Assembly (NCBI GenBank): GCA_048013815.1
Contig: CM106586.1
Coordinates: forward strand, 18,600,001 to 18,664,000
Direction of reading: 5' to 3'
Source: Setoptus koraiensis
Lineage: Eukaryota > Arthropoda
Length of the DNA stretch: 64,000 bases
The translations under genes were made by a program, and so were the position numbers. Each line of letters starts with the position of its first letter. Positions within the stretch are counted from its first letter, which is position 1. The notes under the pieces were generated by a model. That model did no database searches. It was given only the letters and a program-made list of their open reading frames with translations, and had not been told where the DNA came from. This document shows positions 39,445-51,592 of this stretch, piece by piece.

Positions 39445-41263
39445 CTAGATTGATTGTGGGATTGGTTGTAATAAAGTGTAATTGTGATACAGCACGATTA
39501 GAGTCGTTCGCATATGACACAGTTTAGTAGTTATTTAGTTTAGTCGTCGCACCTCGACTCGAGTGTTTGAAAAAATAGTGCGCTCAAACCTTCTGTCACT
39601 TCTTGTCTGTTTATCGCAAAGAAAAATTTGAAATCATTGATATCGTAGTGTTTTTGCATTCGAGAAATCGCCCCAACGTTCGGCCGGCCAACACTAATTG
39701 CAACAACAATAAGCCATGTATGTAGCGAGATATTGTCACATCATTATAATCACTATCATCGTGTATCGTTATTATTATTATTATCATTACTATTATCGTC
39801 ATTATTATTATTTATAGTGAGATGCTGTCATCGTTGTTTGTTTGTGCGGTTGCCCTTGCAACGGGGCCCGCAAACAGCCGCTCGGCTCGGCAGCCAACAA
39901 AAGTGGCTAGCCACTGTAACTGTATCAGAATGCATTGGGCCTATTCGGGGCAAGAACACATGCATAAACGAACTGCATTACATAATACATATTTCATTTA
40001 TCTAGCTGCCAACAGCCGTAGTCACTTTGGCCGGCGTTATTTTGACAGATGCGAATTAAATAACATAGTCATGGTGAGTATAGTAATAATGGTGAGTTGC
40101 GGCACTGCGCTTGCAACCATGTTTCGATAGTATAGAAACATGTCGGGAATATAGATATGGCCAACTAAACAATGTTAAATTGATATATATACCTGGCGGT
40201 AACATGCCCCATGCATATCGCACCGTGTCGCGTATGTGAGGCGCATCGCGGGCCATTTGTGAGTGGGGCAACGGAGCGAATACACGGCTAAAACTTAATC
40301 TGGATTAATGCATAGTCATTAATCTAGATACAAGCTATGCGTAGGTGGCTGGTTTCTGTCACGTGTGATGCAAACAAAACAAGTTTCTTTGCATGCCGTT
40401 ATACTTGTCTCGCCGCATGAACGTGCCAGTGTGTGTGTGTGTGCTGAAAACCGTATGATATATCGTATTGGTGGTGCTAGAAAATAGTGCCAATAAAGAA
40501 TAATAAACTGAGAAAAAGAGCCCCGTGTGGCCCTTGTTGGCTGTTGCATGATGGCTCGCGCCAATAGATGCAAAAGAATTATTTTCATTCATTATTCGCG
40601 CTTCGCTTACTTGTTAGAGCCCCACCGAAAACACACTAACACAGTAAATTACTGGAGCCGTTGTCAGCTTTTGCACGAGCCTTGTTTTCATAACGCGATG
40701 CGATCCACAATCCGGCCAGCGGCCATTGAGAGGACCACCCAACGGCTCAGGTGAGCCCCGTGTGCGCCACACTGGCCACACATGAGCATTTGCATTTTTT
40801 TATTGGCCCCAAACTAACTAAACTAACTAAACAACTGGCTATATTGATTGGTTGTTGCTGTTGTTTACGCCACACAACTCAACTTGTTTGCTAATAACTG
40901 GTGACGTTATTATTGCACAAGTTGATTAACTGGACCAATGAGTTTCGCACTTGCTCGATTGAGAAACTCTGCTGACATCGACGAAACGCTGGTGTTAATC
41001 AATTGCAGTCAATAATTAGCCCGCTTGTTTGTTTGTTTGCAGGCCGTCTTGGCCACAGTGAGCGGCGATCGCCGGTCATCGCTATGGCCAGTGCTGACCA
41101 GCGACCGGTGCTTGAAAGCGCTTTGTAGCCAGACACAAAAACAGCATTGGTGCCATTATGCAACGCGGGCACTTCTTTTTGTCCTGTTTGCTAAGTTGTC
41201 TTGATGACGCAATAATTACGCGCCCATTATTGTGATTAGTTTGAATTGGGGCATGATGCAATG

Positions 41264-41264
41264 C

Positions 41265-41347
<83 letters not shown>

Positions 41348-41348
41348 C
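41264..41348 (+). repeat. (CAA)n microsatellite
   Basis: About 28 uninterrupted CAA units. The long poly-V, poly-L and poly-C frames read from its minus strand are artefacts of the repeat. Confidence 0.95.
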
Positions 41349-42927
41349 CGCCACAACAACAACTTCGTAGTAGCGGCAACAGCAACAACAAAAACAGCTG
41401 CACTATAAATTGAATCACTTGACCACCATTCATTCAATTACAGCTAAACACAGTTATTGATTATGATGTAATGGCAACAACAACAATAGCATCTCTCTGT
41501 TGCGCAACCTGATTAAGCCATAATATAATCATCGTTGGGCATGTTACATCATCACACGCGACTCATACCCACTAAACTAATTAGTTGTAGTTGGCCGGCC
41601 ACACAAGATGACATATTATTTTTTTGTTTTTGTTTTTTTTTTATTTTTATTTTTGTTTTTGTTTTATATTTATATTGAATTGTAATTATATCAAGATAAA
41701 CTATATTGCGTCACTTATCACACACACACACACACAACAGCAAGTGAGTGTGCCGATGACGTAATGACGTTGATTAAGCTGATTTTTGTTGTTATCGGCA
41801 TGCGCAATTTGATTAAGGACAAGACAGCAATGCAAGCGACAGTTAATTGACAGTGATAATATTCACTGTGTGCAATATTTGCACCATGTGTCCTATATAT
41901 ACATTACGGTATATATACTACCAGTATACTACTAGTATAATACTAGGCTAGCTTGTCATGCTAGTTAGTGCTGCATCCAAGCAAATGCCATTGATATTGC
42001 GCACCCAACTTATGAGTTAATCTGTCCATTGATAATGAGTTGATCAGTGATCAGTGCCAGCAACACACTGACTGTTGCGCAATTATCTGCATAATCGACT
42101 TAACAGCAGCAGCATCGGTCCTCAGTTGTAGTCCGCAGTTGAGTGGCCCTAAAGCGCCAGCTCTCACATTAATCACTTGCTTGCGTAACCGCTTTACTGT
42201 TACCGTTATCCAAGCGCCATAGTGACGGTAAAACGGAGTTGTTGTTGTTGTGAGCTGGCGCGCGCAATTGTGGGGGCGCCCGCACCACATTCAATTGACG
42301 CCAATAAGTGACCGGCACGGTATATTGTGTCGTGTGCCGGTCATTATTGTAGCATGTGTTATATGTGTCTACTGATGCAACAACCGATGTTGTGTTTGTC
42401 ACAAGTCACTCTCAAAAGGCATCAAACCGGACACGGCCCGGACATTAGGCAAATTGACATTGGCCAATAAATAGTGTGCCGGCCAAAATGGTTTAAACCC
42501 CTGACCTTCATTGTTGGAATGGCTATAATCAAGTAAAAAAGCTCAAAAGTAATATTGCAATGGGGCCGTAATTCACTTTACCTTCATCGGACACGACGAA
42601 CGTACTGGTGTGATTGTGACTTTATTTATAGTTTGATGCTTGCTGACGCTCGGCTGTTCAGGGTCGAATAGTTGGGGTTTGTTTGTTTGTGCCGATAATG
42701 AGCACACTTATATTATTGATATTGATACACAACAACAACAACAACAACAACAACAACGACAACACCAACAAGCGGCGGGTCAAGCCAGCAGTAATACAGT
42801 AACAAAGTAGATTAAATTGGGCGACTTTACAGCCTGACAGCTCGAGGGAACGGGCAAGTGTCACGTCAGTGTCATGATATTAATGACTCATATTGTGGGT
42901 ATTATCATTTAGCGAGTTGTTGGTTGC

Positions 42928-42960
42928 ACGACAGCACGACGGCACGACGACACGACGGCG
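42928..42960 (+). repeat. Short tandem repeat, GCACGAC units
   Basis: Four or so imperfect copies of a GCACGACGG-like unit in a row. Confidence 0.7.
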
Positions 42961-43117
42961 AGCAACTGCATCACAACAAGTGTAGCGACTAGCATCCCGT
43001 CATACGTATCTCTCGAACAAAGATCCCAACAACAGTCGGCTAAAGATAGCGTCTGACGGCGTTACAACAATATGTTGTATAACTCTATCCACACGGTGCA
43101 TGCACCACCACAACCGC

Positions 43118-43262
43118 CACAACAACAACAACAGCAACAACAACCGAAACAACAACCGAAACAACAACAACCGAAACAACAACAACAGCAACAACAACCG
43201 AAACAACAACCGAAACAACAACCGAAACAACAACAGCAGCAACAACAGCAGCAACAACAACA
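43118..43262 (+). repeat. Compound CAA/CAG/CCGAAA tract
   Basis: CAACAG-type runs interrupted at regular places by CCGAAA, giving a higher-order pattern CAACAACCGAAA. A plus-strand frame reads it as QQPKQQ repeats. As it lies in the proposed intron and lacks context, I treat it as non-coding. Confidence 0.85.
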
Positions 43263-44822
43263 GACAGTGAGGTTAGTATGCATGTAGTGTCCGGCAAACA
43301 ATGATGACACTGACAATGTGAGCACCTTGTGCTGAGCCATCTCAGCTGGCGCCATCACGCCGTCACTGGCTGCAAAGTTGTGTGCGGTCGTTAGTTACGT
43401 AACCCCCCGTTGATTGATAGTGGGCGCCACTCGGAACTAGCATCAATCACAAGCGTGGGCGATTGGTCGCTTGGCCGCTCTTTCTGGCTCGTTGTGGGTT
43501 GTGGGGCCCCCTCTCGCTGCTGCATCGGGTCGCAAAAGTTGCAGTTGCCCTTTGGCGCCCCCTAACACTGGCCCTGACAAACAACACGCCAGTTATGTCA
43601 GCGTGCGTGTCTCGGATAAAATAAGCTAAATTTGCAACAACTTTGTGCTCTATTTTTATCCCTCGTCTCTAGACAATGTATTCATGTGTAGAGTATTTAC
43701 GCGAGCGCCAACATGTACGACCGACCTCATTATCTGTAGTGTAGCTTGCCGGCACGCGCTCGCCTGACCTCAGCGCGCTGCGTTATTCACAACATATTAC
43801 GAGACACTCATGCAGCTGATTGAACAGCTGTTGTTGATTGTGGCAAGAGCATCGAGCATTTTGCCGGCGGATCTTTTCACGCGGCCAAAAACAAACTTGC
43901 TTACCGTGCAATTTACAACAACAACAACAACAAGTCACCACCAGCCACCTTGCCAGAAATTGCTCGTCTGGCAAGACGACGAAATGCAGATGAGCGGTGG
44001 ACAATACAAAGTAATACAAAGTTGTAATACAAAGTTTGTATCATGTTATTTCATTGATGGGTGGCTGGCGCAAAAGTGTCAGATAGAAGCCGGAATTGGA
44101 TTCGGATTCGGAGGGTGCTAGTCGCGCTCTTGGGACTCTTTGACCGGTGCAGTCCGGTGCATCATTCCGAAAGGATTACTTGTTGTGCCAACAATGGCGC
44201 GACAACCACATCTCTTGCATCGATGCTTGGAGCTGCCGCGAAAAAACTTGAGCAACAAACTTGTCTCACTCGTAATATTTTCGCTCCACTCAACGGTACG
44301 CACCAGTTACGTAACAGTGACCAGCGCCCTTGAGTACGTAATAATGTGACAGTAATACACACAAACAACTTTTGGGTACGTGCTGGGCAACATGATGCCG
44401 ACATGCGTACTGCGCCAACATAAAGCGACAACAGCGACACTGTTACTACGTGTACGTGTTATAGTTTTTTGCTAACGGTCTCGCTATTTGTTGTGTAACA
44501 TTTGTGCGCGTGTGTTATACTTGTATATAAATGTGTGTGTGTGCGTGTGTGTGTGTGCAAGTGAAGTGAGTGCATGACGACATGTCATTGTCATTGTCGT
44601 CGCTGCTGTTGTTGCTGCTGTTGCACGTTATAGGTATCGCAAGCGCCACAAAGAGCTAGCTTGCCAAAACATAATACTCTCGGCTCAAAATGGTGGGCGG
44701 GCTGGCCCGCTGGATCATTAATAAATAAATAAAAATAAAACGCAGCCAGATATGAGTCGCACGCTTGCACCACGAGAGGCCCGCTCAATTCGGCCAGGCG
44801 CACATGCTGGTCAAGCGCCTTT

Positions 44823-44895
44823 CTGGCCGGCTGGCTTGTCGACTGACTGGCCGGCTGGCTTGTCGACTGACTGGCCGACAGGCCGGCTGGCTGGC
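44823..44895 (+). repeat. Tandem 24-bp repeat
   Basis: Two perfect copies of a 24-bp unit starting CTGGCCGGCTGGCTTGTCGA, followed by a shortened third copy. Confidence 0.85.
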
Positions 44896-45990
44896 GTGCT
44901 GTGTCGGGGCCCTGGTGGTGTGCACAAAAAATGTTTACAATTCTCGTTGCGCTCTCTATTATTTCTATTAATATCTCCCATCAAGTGATACTTGGACGAC
45001 ATGTGACTCGGCGGCCCGCCACTAACACTAACTAACCATGTGTAATTTAACTCTCGGATTTAATACTTGGCTGCAACTTTCAACTAGAGGCTTCATTTTT
45101 CTCTTCACATTGTCGCACAGTGTCCGTCGGTCACCAAATGTCGGCACCAAATGTCACAATGGGGCCCACATTCACGCTGAAATGTCGGGCCCGGCAGTTG
45201 TAAGCTCAGCAATTAGGTCTGGCGCGATCTCCGGAAATCTAATCACTCGACCGGTGCTCATTAGTGTCACGTGTTTGCAGGCAAAAGCCCCCGCTCAAGA
45301 TAAACTATTGCGGCCTACACTGGCGAGCCTAAGATAACATAAATCTCGCACATAACAACAATATATAAATCTCTGGTTGGTGTGAGTGTGTTGCGTAACC
45401 ATGTAGCCAACTGGCGACTGTGAGGCTTTGAGTGATTTCTTCTGGTTAGACAACAAGCGTGATGTGTGCTTGCAAAATCATAATAATAGTTGCGCGCCGC
45501 TAGGTGGTGTTTGTTTTTCCAGGTGACAGAATTGTGTGTGGCCACAGTAAACAACAACAACAACAACAACATATGTGCCGTGTGTGGTGCCCGCATAGTA
45601 GGGGGCGCTTTTTGGCTTTTTTTCGTTTTTTTTTTCTTGTCGAGGCGGGGAGGGGCGAACGGGCGGACGGGCGGTCGAAAACACCAGAATGTTTGGTTGG
45701 TTTGGGGTTAATTCGCTCGGAATCGGCCCAATTCGCCGCTTGATCGTTGTTCGGGTAACGAACCGGTAGAGCGTGACCAGACTTTTCCAGACAACAAATT
45801 CACTGGTGCGAAATAGTGTTAACTCAATTTAGCGCTACTCATCTTGTTGGCTAGCTCGCTCGCTCGCTACCTAGCAACAAATAACCCGTTAGCGGCAAGC
45901 GAAGTAACACTAAATAACAAGAGTAAATTAACAGTGTGAAGGGCGCGTGTCTCAAGCGAGTGGCGCTGTCTCAAGATGTTAATAAACTTG

Positions 45991-46058
45991 CGGAGAGTTC
46001 TTCGCAGTTCTTTGCAGTTCCTCGCAGTTCTTCGCAGTTCTTTGCAGTTCTTCGCATT
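45991..46058 (+). repeat. Tandem 10-bp repeat
   Basis: Six or seven copies of TTCGCAGTTC with TTC/TTT/CTC variation at the unit start. Confidence 0.85.
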
Positions 46059-46460
46059 ACATGAGAACGCGCGCGGGTTCCTCGAACGGCCAGCTCCCCT
46101 GGCGGCCAGTAACGGGGCCCATCACTTATTATTTAATACTCTGCGCTGTTTATGTTGCGGGCGCGCGTATCAAATCGCGCGTTAGGTGCACTTTCTCTCA
46201 TCGTTTTCTGTCTATGTCATTGTTTTGTTGCGTGGGAGTAGCGTTCGCAAGCATCAACATCAAAGTGGCTCAATCTCAGCCGTGGCCAATCAAAGGGCCC
46301 CAAGGAGCGGCCAGGGCCTGTTTGCTGCCTCGATGAGCGCGTCTCGCCATTGCCTCGCGCTGTCGGCCGCTTTCTCGAGTTGTAACAATTAATTAGGCCC
46401 GCAGCGCTCATATTACTTGATATAACTTTCACTGTTTGGCGGTCACTTTGGCAATACCAG

Positions 46461-46477
46461 CAACAGCAACAACAACG

Positions 46478-46543
<66 letters not shown>
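46461..46543 (+). repeat. (CAA)n microsatellite
   Basis: A few CAG/GAC-interrupted units, then about 24 CAA units. Confidence 0.95.
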
Positions 46544-46545
<2 letters not shown>

Positions 46546-47369
46546 AAATACCAAATACTGACTCGCGTGTCACACGGGCCGGCAAAAATACATGCGAGTC
46601 TTCATTCTAGGGCTCACACAGCGAGCTACAACACAGCTGTACGGTGCCCAGCTAGCTTAGCCGCACAGAAAAAGAGAAATGGCCCCCACCGGAAGTGAAC
46701 AGATGCGTGGGTGGTGACTGCTTAAAATATAACGGCGCACACACGCATGAAAAGCTATTGTTAGCTTGCGCACTGACCATATATCACCATCGTGATTAAA
46801 GTGCATTAACGTCGATAACCGTGCCAATACCGATTAGTGGCACGGCCATCTAGCTTGCCCGCTATTGTGTGCCCAGTGGCACTAGCCACCATTGTTTCTG
46901 ATAGGGCATTCGCATAGCATTATTACATCACGCCGTTATATGACGCGTGCGGCATCCAGTCTAGCCTAGCCGGCTCACCATGGATAGATTGCGGCTGATA
47001 GCGGTCGCTGGCCATTACGACCTACTGGCCTGGCGCTGACCACTTTGGTCCCAGATCATTGTTATGATTATTACTGTTATTATTGTTGGTATTATAGCGG
47101 CAGTGATATAGTAGCGGAGGGAAGTGGGCTCGAAGGGCCCTATAGGCAGATATAGCTGTAGCAGGGGCTGCAGCGCTGGCGTCGCATATTCGAGTGTTTG
47201 TCGCGAAAACTGGCTCGAAAACCATTCAGCTCAACAACTATTCAATTGGCTATTTCTAACACGATGACTACGCCAGCAACAACGACAACAACCGACAACA
47301 GCCAGCTCAAGTGGCCTGGCGCTTATCTGGCGATCGAGATATGCAAGCGCCGCCAATACTGTCAAGTGC

Positions 47370-47370
<1 letters not shown>

Positions 47371-47410
<40 letters not shown>
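47371..47410 (+). repeat. (CAA)n microsatellite
   Basis: Thirteen CAA units. Confidence 0.95.
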
Positions 47411-47411
<1 letters not shown>

Positions 47412-50400
47412 CTACAAACAATTGCTATTTACCTGTGCGACTTGTTTTGTGTTGGCGCCCTCACCGCTGTGGCCCCGATCACACCTGTTCTGGCGTTGTT
47501 TGCTTTTCTTCTGTAACACAACAAATATAATAGCAGTGATATGAATCTATTGAATCATCAATTGGGCCCCCGCGCTAAACCGGCCCCACGCCAATGCTAA
47601 CACAAACAGCATAGAAAAGCAAAGCGGAAGCAAAGTCAATCTGACTGCCGGGCTCAGGCCAGCAGCGCACTGGATCAATAGAAAGCGTTACTCTTTTTAG
47701 AAATTGTTTATTGGTTGGCGCTTGTTTGTTCTGGTGGCTGGTGTGACCCGGCAATCTCCACTTGTTCTCAAATGCAGCGGCATTACTACTAATTCAGCGC
47801 CGTCTAGCTCATATCACGCAAGTGGGCTTAAACATGAACTCCATCTAGCCACCCTAATATCCACACAAGTGGCTGCCGGCGAGCCGGCAGTAGCCAGCCA
47901 TTTCTTCTACATTGTTTGAGCTGGCTCTATTCTCACCTGAGGCGTTTTTTTTTTCAGTTGAACTCGCCTTTTGCAACCATATACTGTGGTTGGTATAGTC
48001 ACTGGAAAGAGCCCATCAGCACTATACAGTCTGTCTTAGTGAAACATAGAGCAAAAGAAAAGAAATCGCTGCCAGCCAGATCATAATAAGTTGTATACAA
48101 AAGGATATGTTCGTTTGTTGGTTGACCATTTTCCCATAATCAACGAGAGATTGCGCCACCTTAAAACAACGACGCCCGCTCCTGTTATTATATGCTCGCT
48201 GAAACACATAATAAATAACGAGATTGATTATTATTATTATTGATTATGTTTGTTTGCTTGTTCGTTGGGTGCTGACAAACACCCGATTGGCCCAATCACC
48301 TTTTTGTGTCGAGCTTTTCGCGCCCTCAATCACTGGTTATTTGCATATTCGCTGACGCAATCAGCATACACACATAGATGACTAGAAGCTTATTCACGCG
48401 AGCTCTCTTTAATTGGGCACATAAAAAAAAAATAAATAAATAATATTGCTGCTGCTGCTTTTGTCGTTGTTGTTGTCGCTGTTGTTGTTTTTTGTTAGAG
48501 GGCCACAATTAAAGTTTGTCAGCCATTGCACAATTGCGCAATGTGCAATCAAAACAATTATGGCTGCTTGAGCTCATCGCTTGACTGATTACTGGCTGTT
48601 TAGGCCCACTTAACCATTGAGTGAGCTTATTGTTATTATTATCATTCAGTGTGCCATCAAAGGTCGTCTGGACTCAACCAACAAACAATAATACCAACCG
48701 GCCAGAAGATTAACAAAGGTCTCAATTAAGTGCACTTGGGTCCCCATTAAGCTGTCTATTTAATGGTCACTTGAGATTATCTTGTCCAGTCTAACTATAT
48801 CCACCCATTCGGTTTTTTCGTACAGGTACACAATTGCTCAGTGTCTATTAAGCTTGACCAGATCAATCAATTTATTTTCACCCGGTGCTCAACAACTATG
48901 CAGCATGAGCTGCACGGGTTCTCTTTTTTTGGGTTCACAGTTAGCGCCTCTCGTTAGCCCATTCGTTCCCAGTTCGAAAGGTTGAACTAGCCCGTTTTTA
49001 TTACGTTTTCCAGAATATTTTCCAAAAGGCTATTTAGATTGGTTCGTACACTGCCGTCTCACCGAAATTACGTTAATTTGTGCAACAAAAAAAAGGAGAA
49101 AATGAAACATCAGTATTATAGGATGCGTCGAGCATCCAATCTTCAAGAAAAAAAAGAAACTAACACACAAGTCAGAATAGAATATGATTCACTCGTTCCG
49201 ACATAATATAGCAGTAAGTTTCTCCAAACGCGAGCGAACAAACCAACAAAAACAGCGAGCAAACAGATGGCTGTTTTCAGACCGGAAATTGTTTCGCTGC
49301 CAGAGACAGGTGCAATCGGAAGTTGGAGAGACCTTTGAAAAATTTTTCTGGAAAGCGCTTGTTCGCAGAAAAGTGAAGGGAAGCCAACCTTCAGAAAATT
49401 CGATTGCACGGTATAAATTGGATTGTTGACCCTCCAAGCCATTCTTCGATGAAAATTTTCGGAGCTAAATGTTGGGTCCGCAACTAATTTTCACCAGAAA
49501 ATTCAAAATTTCTAATGAATCTTAAGAACCGGCACAACAAATCATTTTCTCATACCTGGAATGGTTGTCGAGGTGTATCTGCTGGCATATTGAGATTTTT
49601 GTTGATAAGATCGCGAATGTTCCAGGAAAGGTTTTTTTTTCTTAGAATGATTTACGCTATTCAAGTCTTATGCAAACTGGTGTTGTCAGATTGTGGAAGA
49701 TAAAAACCTTTTATCGATCTAACAACAGCGAGACAACATCGAAAACAGCTCAATTTTAAAACTAAAAAAACATTTTCAGGTCATTTTCCTGAAATTTGCC
49801 TCCGAATGTCATGGCATCAAAGGAAATTCGGAGAAAATGGAAGCCAATTTCTAGCAGAGGGCCGAGTCTGGTTAGCCGCAGCTCAAGCCAGAGTTAGCCA
49901 GTTGTTGGACAAGTTTCGACCACAATGACGCTACTGTGTTAACGCGACCATCACGATTGTCTCAGGTCTAGTAGTTTCTCGAATCGAGAGAGTTTCCAGT
50001 TGTGTTTCCGGACTGGCCGTGCTGGCGCTTGAGCGCAGCCTATTTTTGCCATGATTGTTATGCAACAAAAAGAAAAAGAGAAAGAAAAGGAAGAGTTGCA
50101 TAATAATGAATGCGTGCTTACAACAAATCAACTTGATCACTCACAAACTAACAATTCGCACACTCACTAACAGTCAGTCGGACAGACAGAGCCTTGTCTG
50201 GCTGTTAATCTCGCCAAGACCGCTATACTACTGCTTATATATTTATATATATACGATCATATGTTGTTTGTGATGGTATGTTGTTGTCAGTGGCGATGAT
50301 AATGTGTGATGTTATGAACAAGTGTCTGCGCAAACGAATGAAACGGACGAGTGGCCGCCTACAACTTGCTCACATAAACTTGCTGCGCTTAAGCTGTCTC

Positions 50401-51573
50401 TAGGTGATCACTGGGCGAGATATTATGTTTTGGGGGCGCCAAGACGAGAGCGGCCCCAAAACAAGCGCGTTCGGCGCCGCCAATCATGATTGCTGGCGCG
50501 TTGTTGTTTGCTTGTTGTTGCTGTTGTTGCTGTATGTTTATGGCCGTTATATAGCACAACAGAGCCAGTTGCAGTTGGTTGTTGCTTTGCGTGACAACTA
50601 AAACAGCAACAACTGAGGCCAACAAACAACAGCTACACTTGACGTGGCCGTCGTTGCTGTTGGCTACAATTGCACCACAACAACTACCACTGCTGTAACC
50701 CGCAAAGGCGAGGCCCACGAGCCAGCTTGACGCTGCGCTGCTCGATTTGCCTCATAACCCAGATAAAAACCAATGCTCACTTTTGTGCGTTTGTTGCAAC
50801 GTTACAGCTTGAGGTCCGGCCCTCTCAACACTTATCTCTTCACGCGAGTTGTTGCCTTGCTTTCCTTGTGTCATTATTATAAGTGCCTAAATGAAAACAC
50901 GACACGACACAATACCACTGCTACTAATCTAATTTTACACCTGCTTGTATGTGTTTGTGTGATTACTATAAATAGAACACGCTAGGCTAGGCGACACAAA
51001 CACTTGGGGCGCCCCACAACTGAAAAATGATGATGAGCAAATTGTTTTGGGTTCGTGAGACAATAGAAGGCGCAGATAACACGAAATTGCGCGCTCTCTT
51101 GTTCCCTCTTATCCAATCTTTTCCGAGCACCGTGACCATGGGCGCAAACAGACAAACGGTCTTGGCCTGTCTGTTTATCTGCCTGTCTTCTTCTTCTTCA
51201 TCCGGGCGCCGTTCATGTCGATGGCAAAGAATTGCCAAAAGAACCGCTGAAAGAAGCGCCAAAAGAAGCGCCGAAAGAGGTAGCGACCAATTGGCGCAAC
51301 TCCCAACCGGAATCGGCGTGATTTTGAACGAGCCACCCGAACTCGAGAAATCTATTTTGGATTTTCTATTTTTAGAGTAGGCCGTTTCCACTCACACGAA
51401 CGCCGACGAAACGATTGTCGTTGTCATTGTCGCTCAACTATCCAACTCAAGAATGATTTCGACACGAGAGCGGCCTCGAGTGGCGAACAATAATAACCAG
51501 GCATCGAGAAAAAATCTGGGCCCGCATAAAACAACGATCCGCTAGTTTCGAAGTGCTCGCTCGAAGTCAGACA

Positions 51574-51592
51574 CACACACACACACACACAC
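51574..51592 (+). repeat. (CA)n microsatellite
   Basis: About ten CA units in the proposed intron. Confidence 0.8.

Noticed and set aside
41082-41437. Minus-strand frames made of poly-V, poly-L or poly-C
   Set aside because: They are the three readings of the (CAA)n tract and have no other content.
43000-43358. Overlapping frames reading L/F, C/G or V/S repeats and a plus QQPKQQ frame
   Set aside because: All arise from one compound microsatellite inside the proposed intron.
46217-46585. 122-codon minus frame with a long cysteine run
   Set aside because: Created by the CAA microsatellite at 46461-46543; no signal, domain or splice context.
50987-51391. Overlapping 134-codon (minus) and 117-codon (plus) frames
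   Set aside because: Each is open only by composition; neither has family features, and they lie in the proposed intron.
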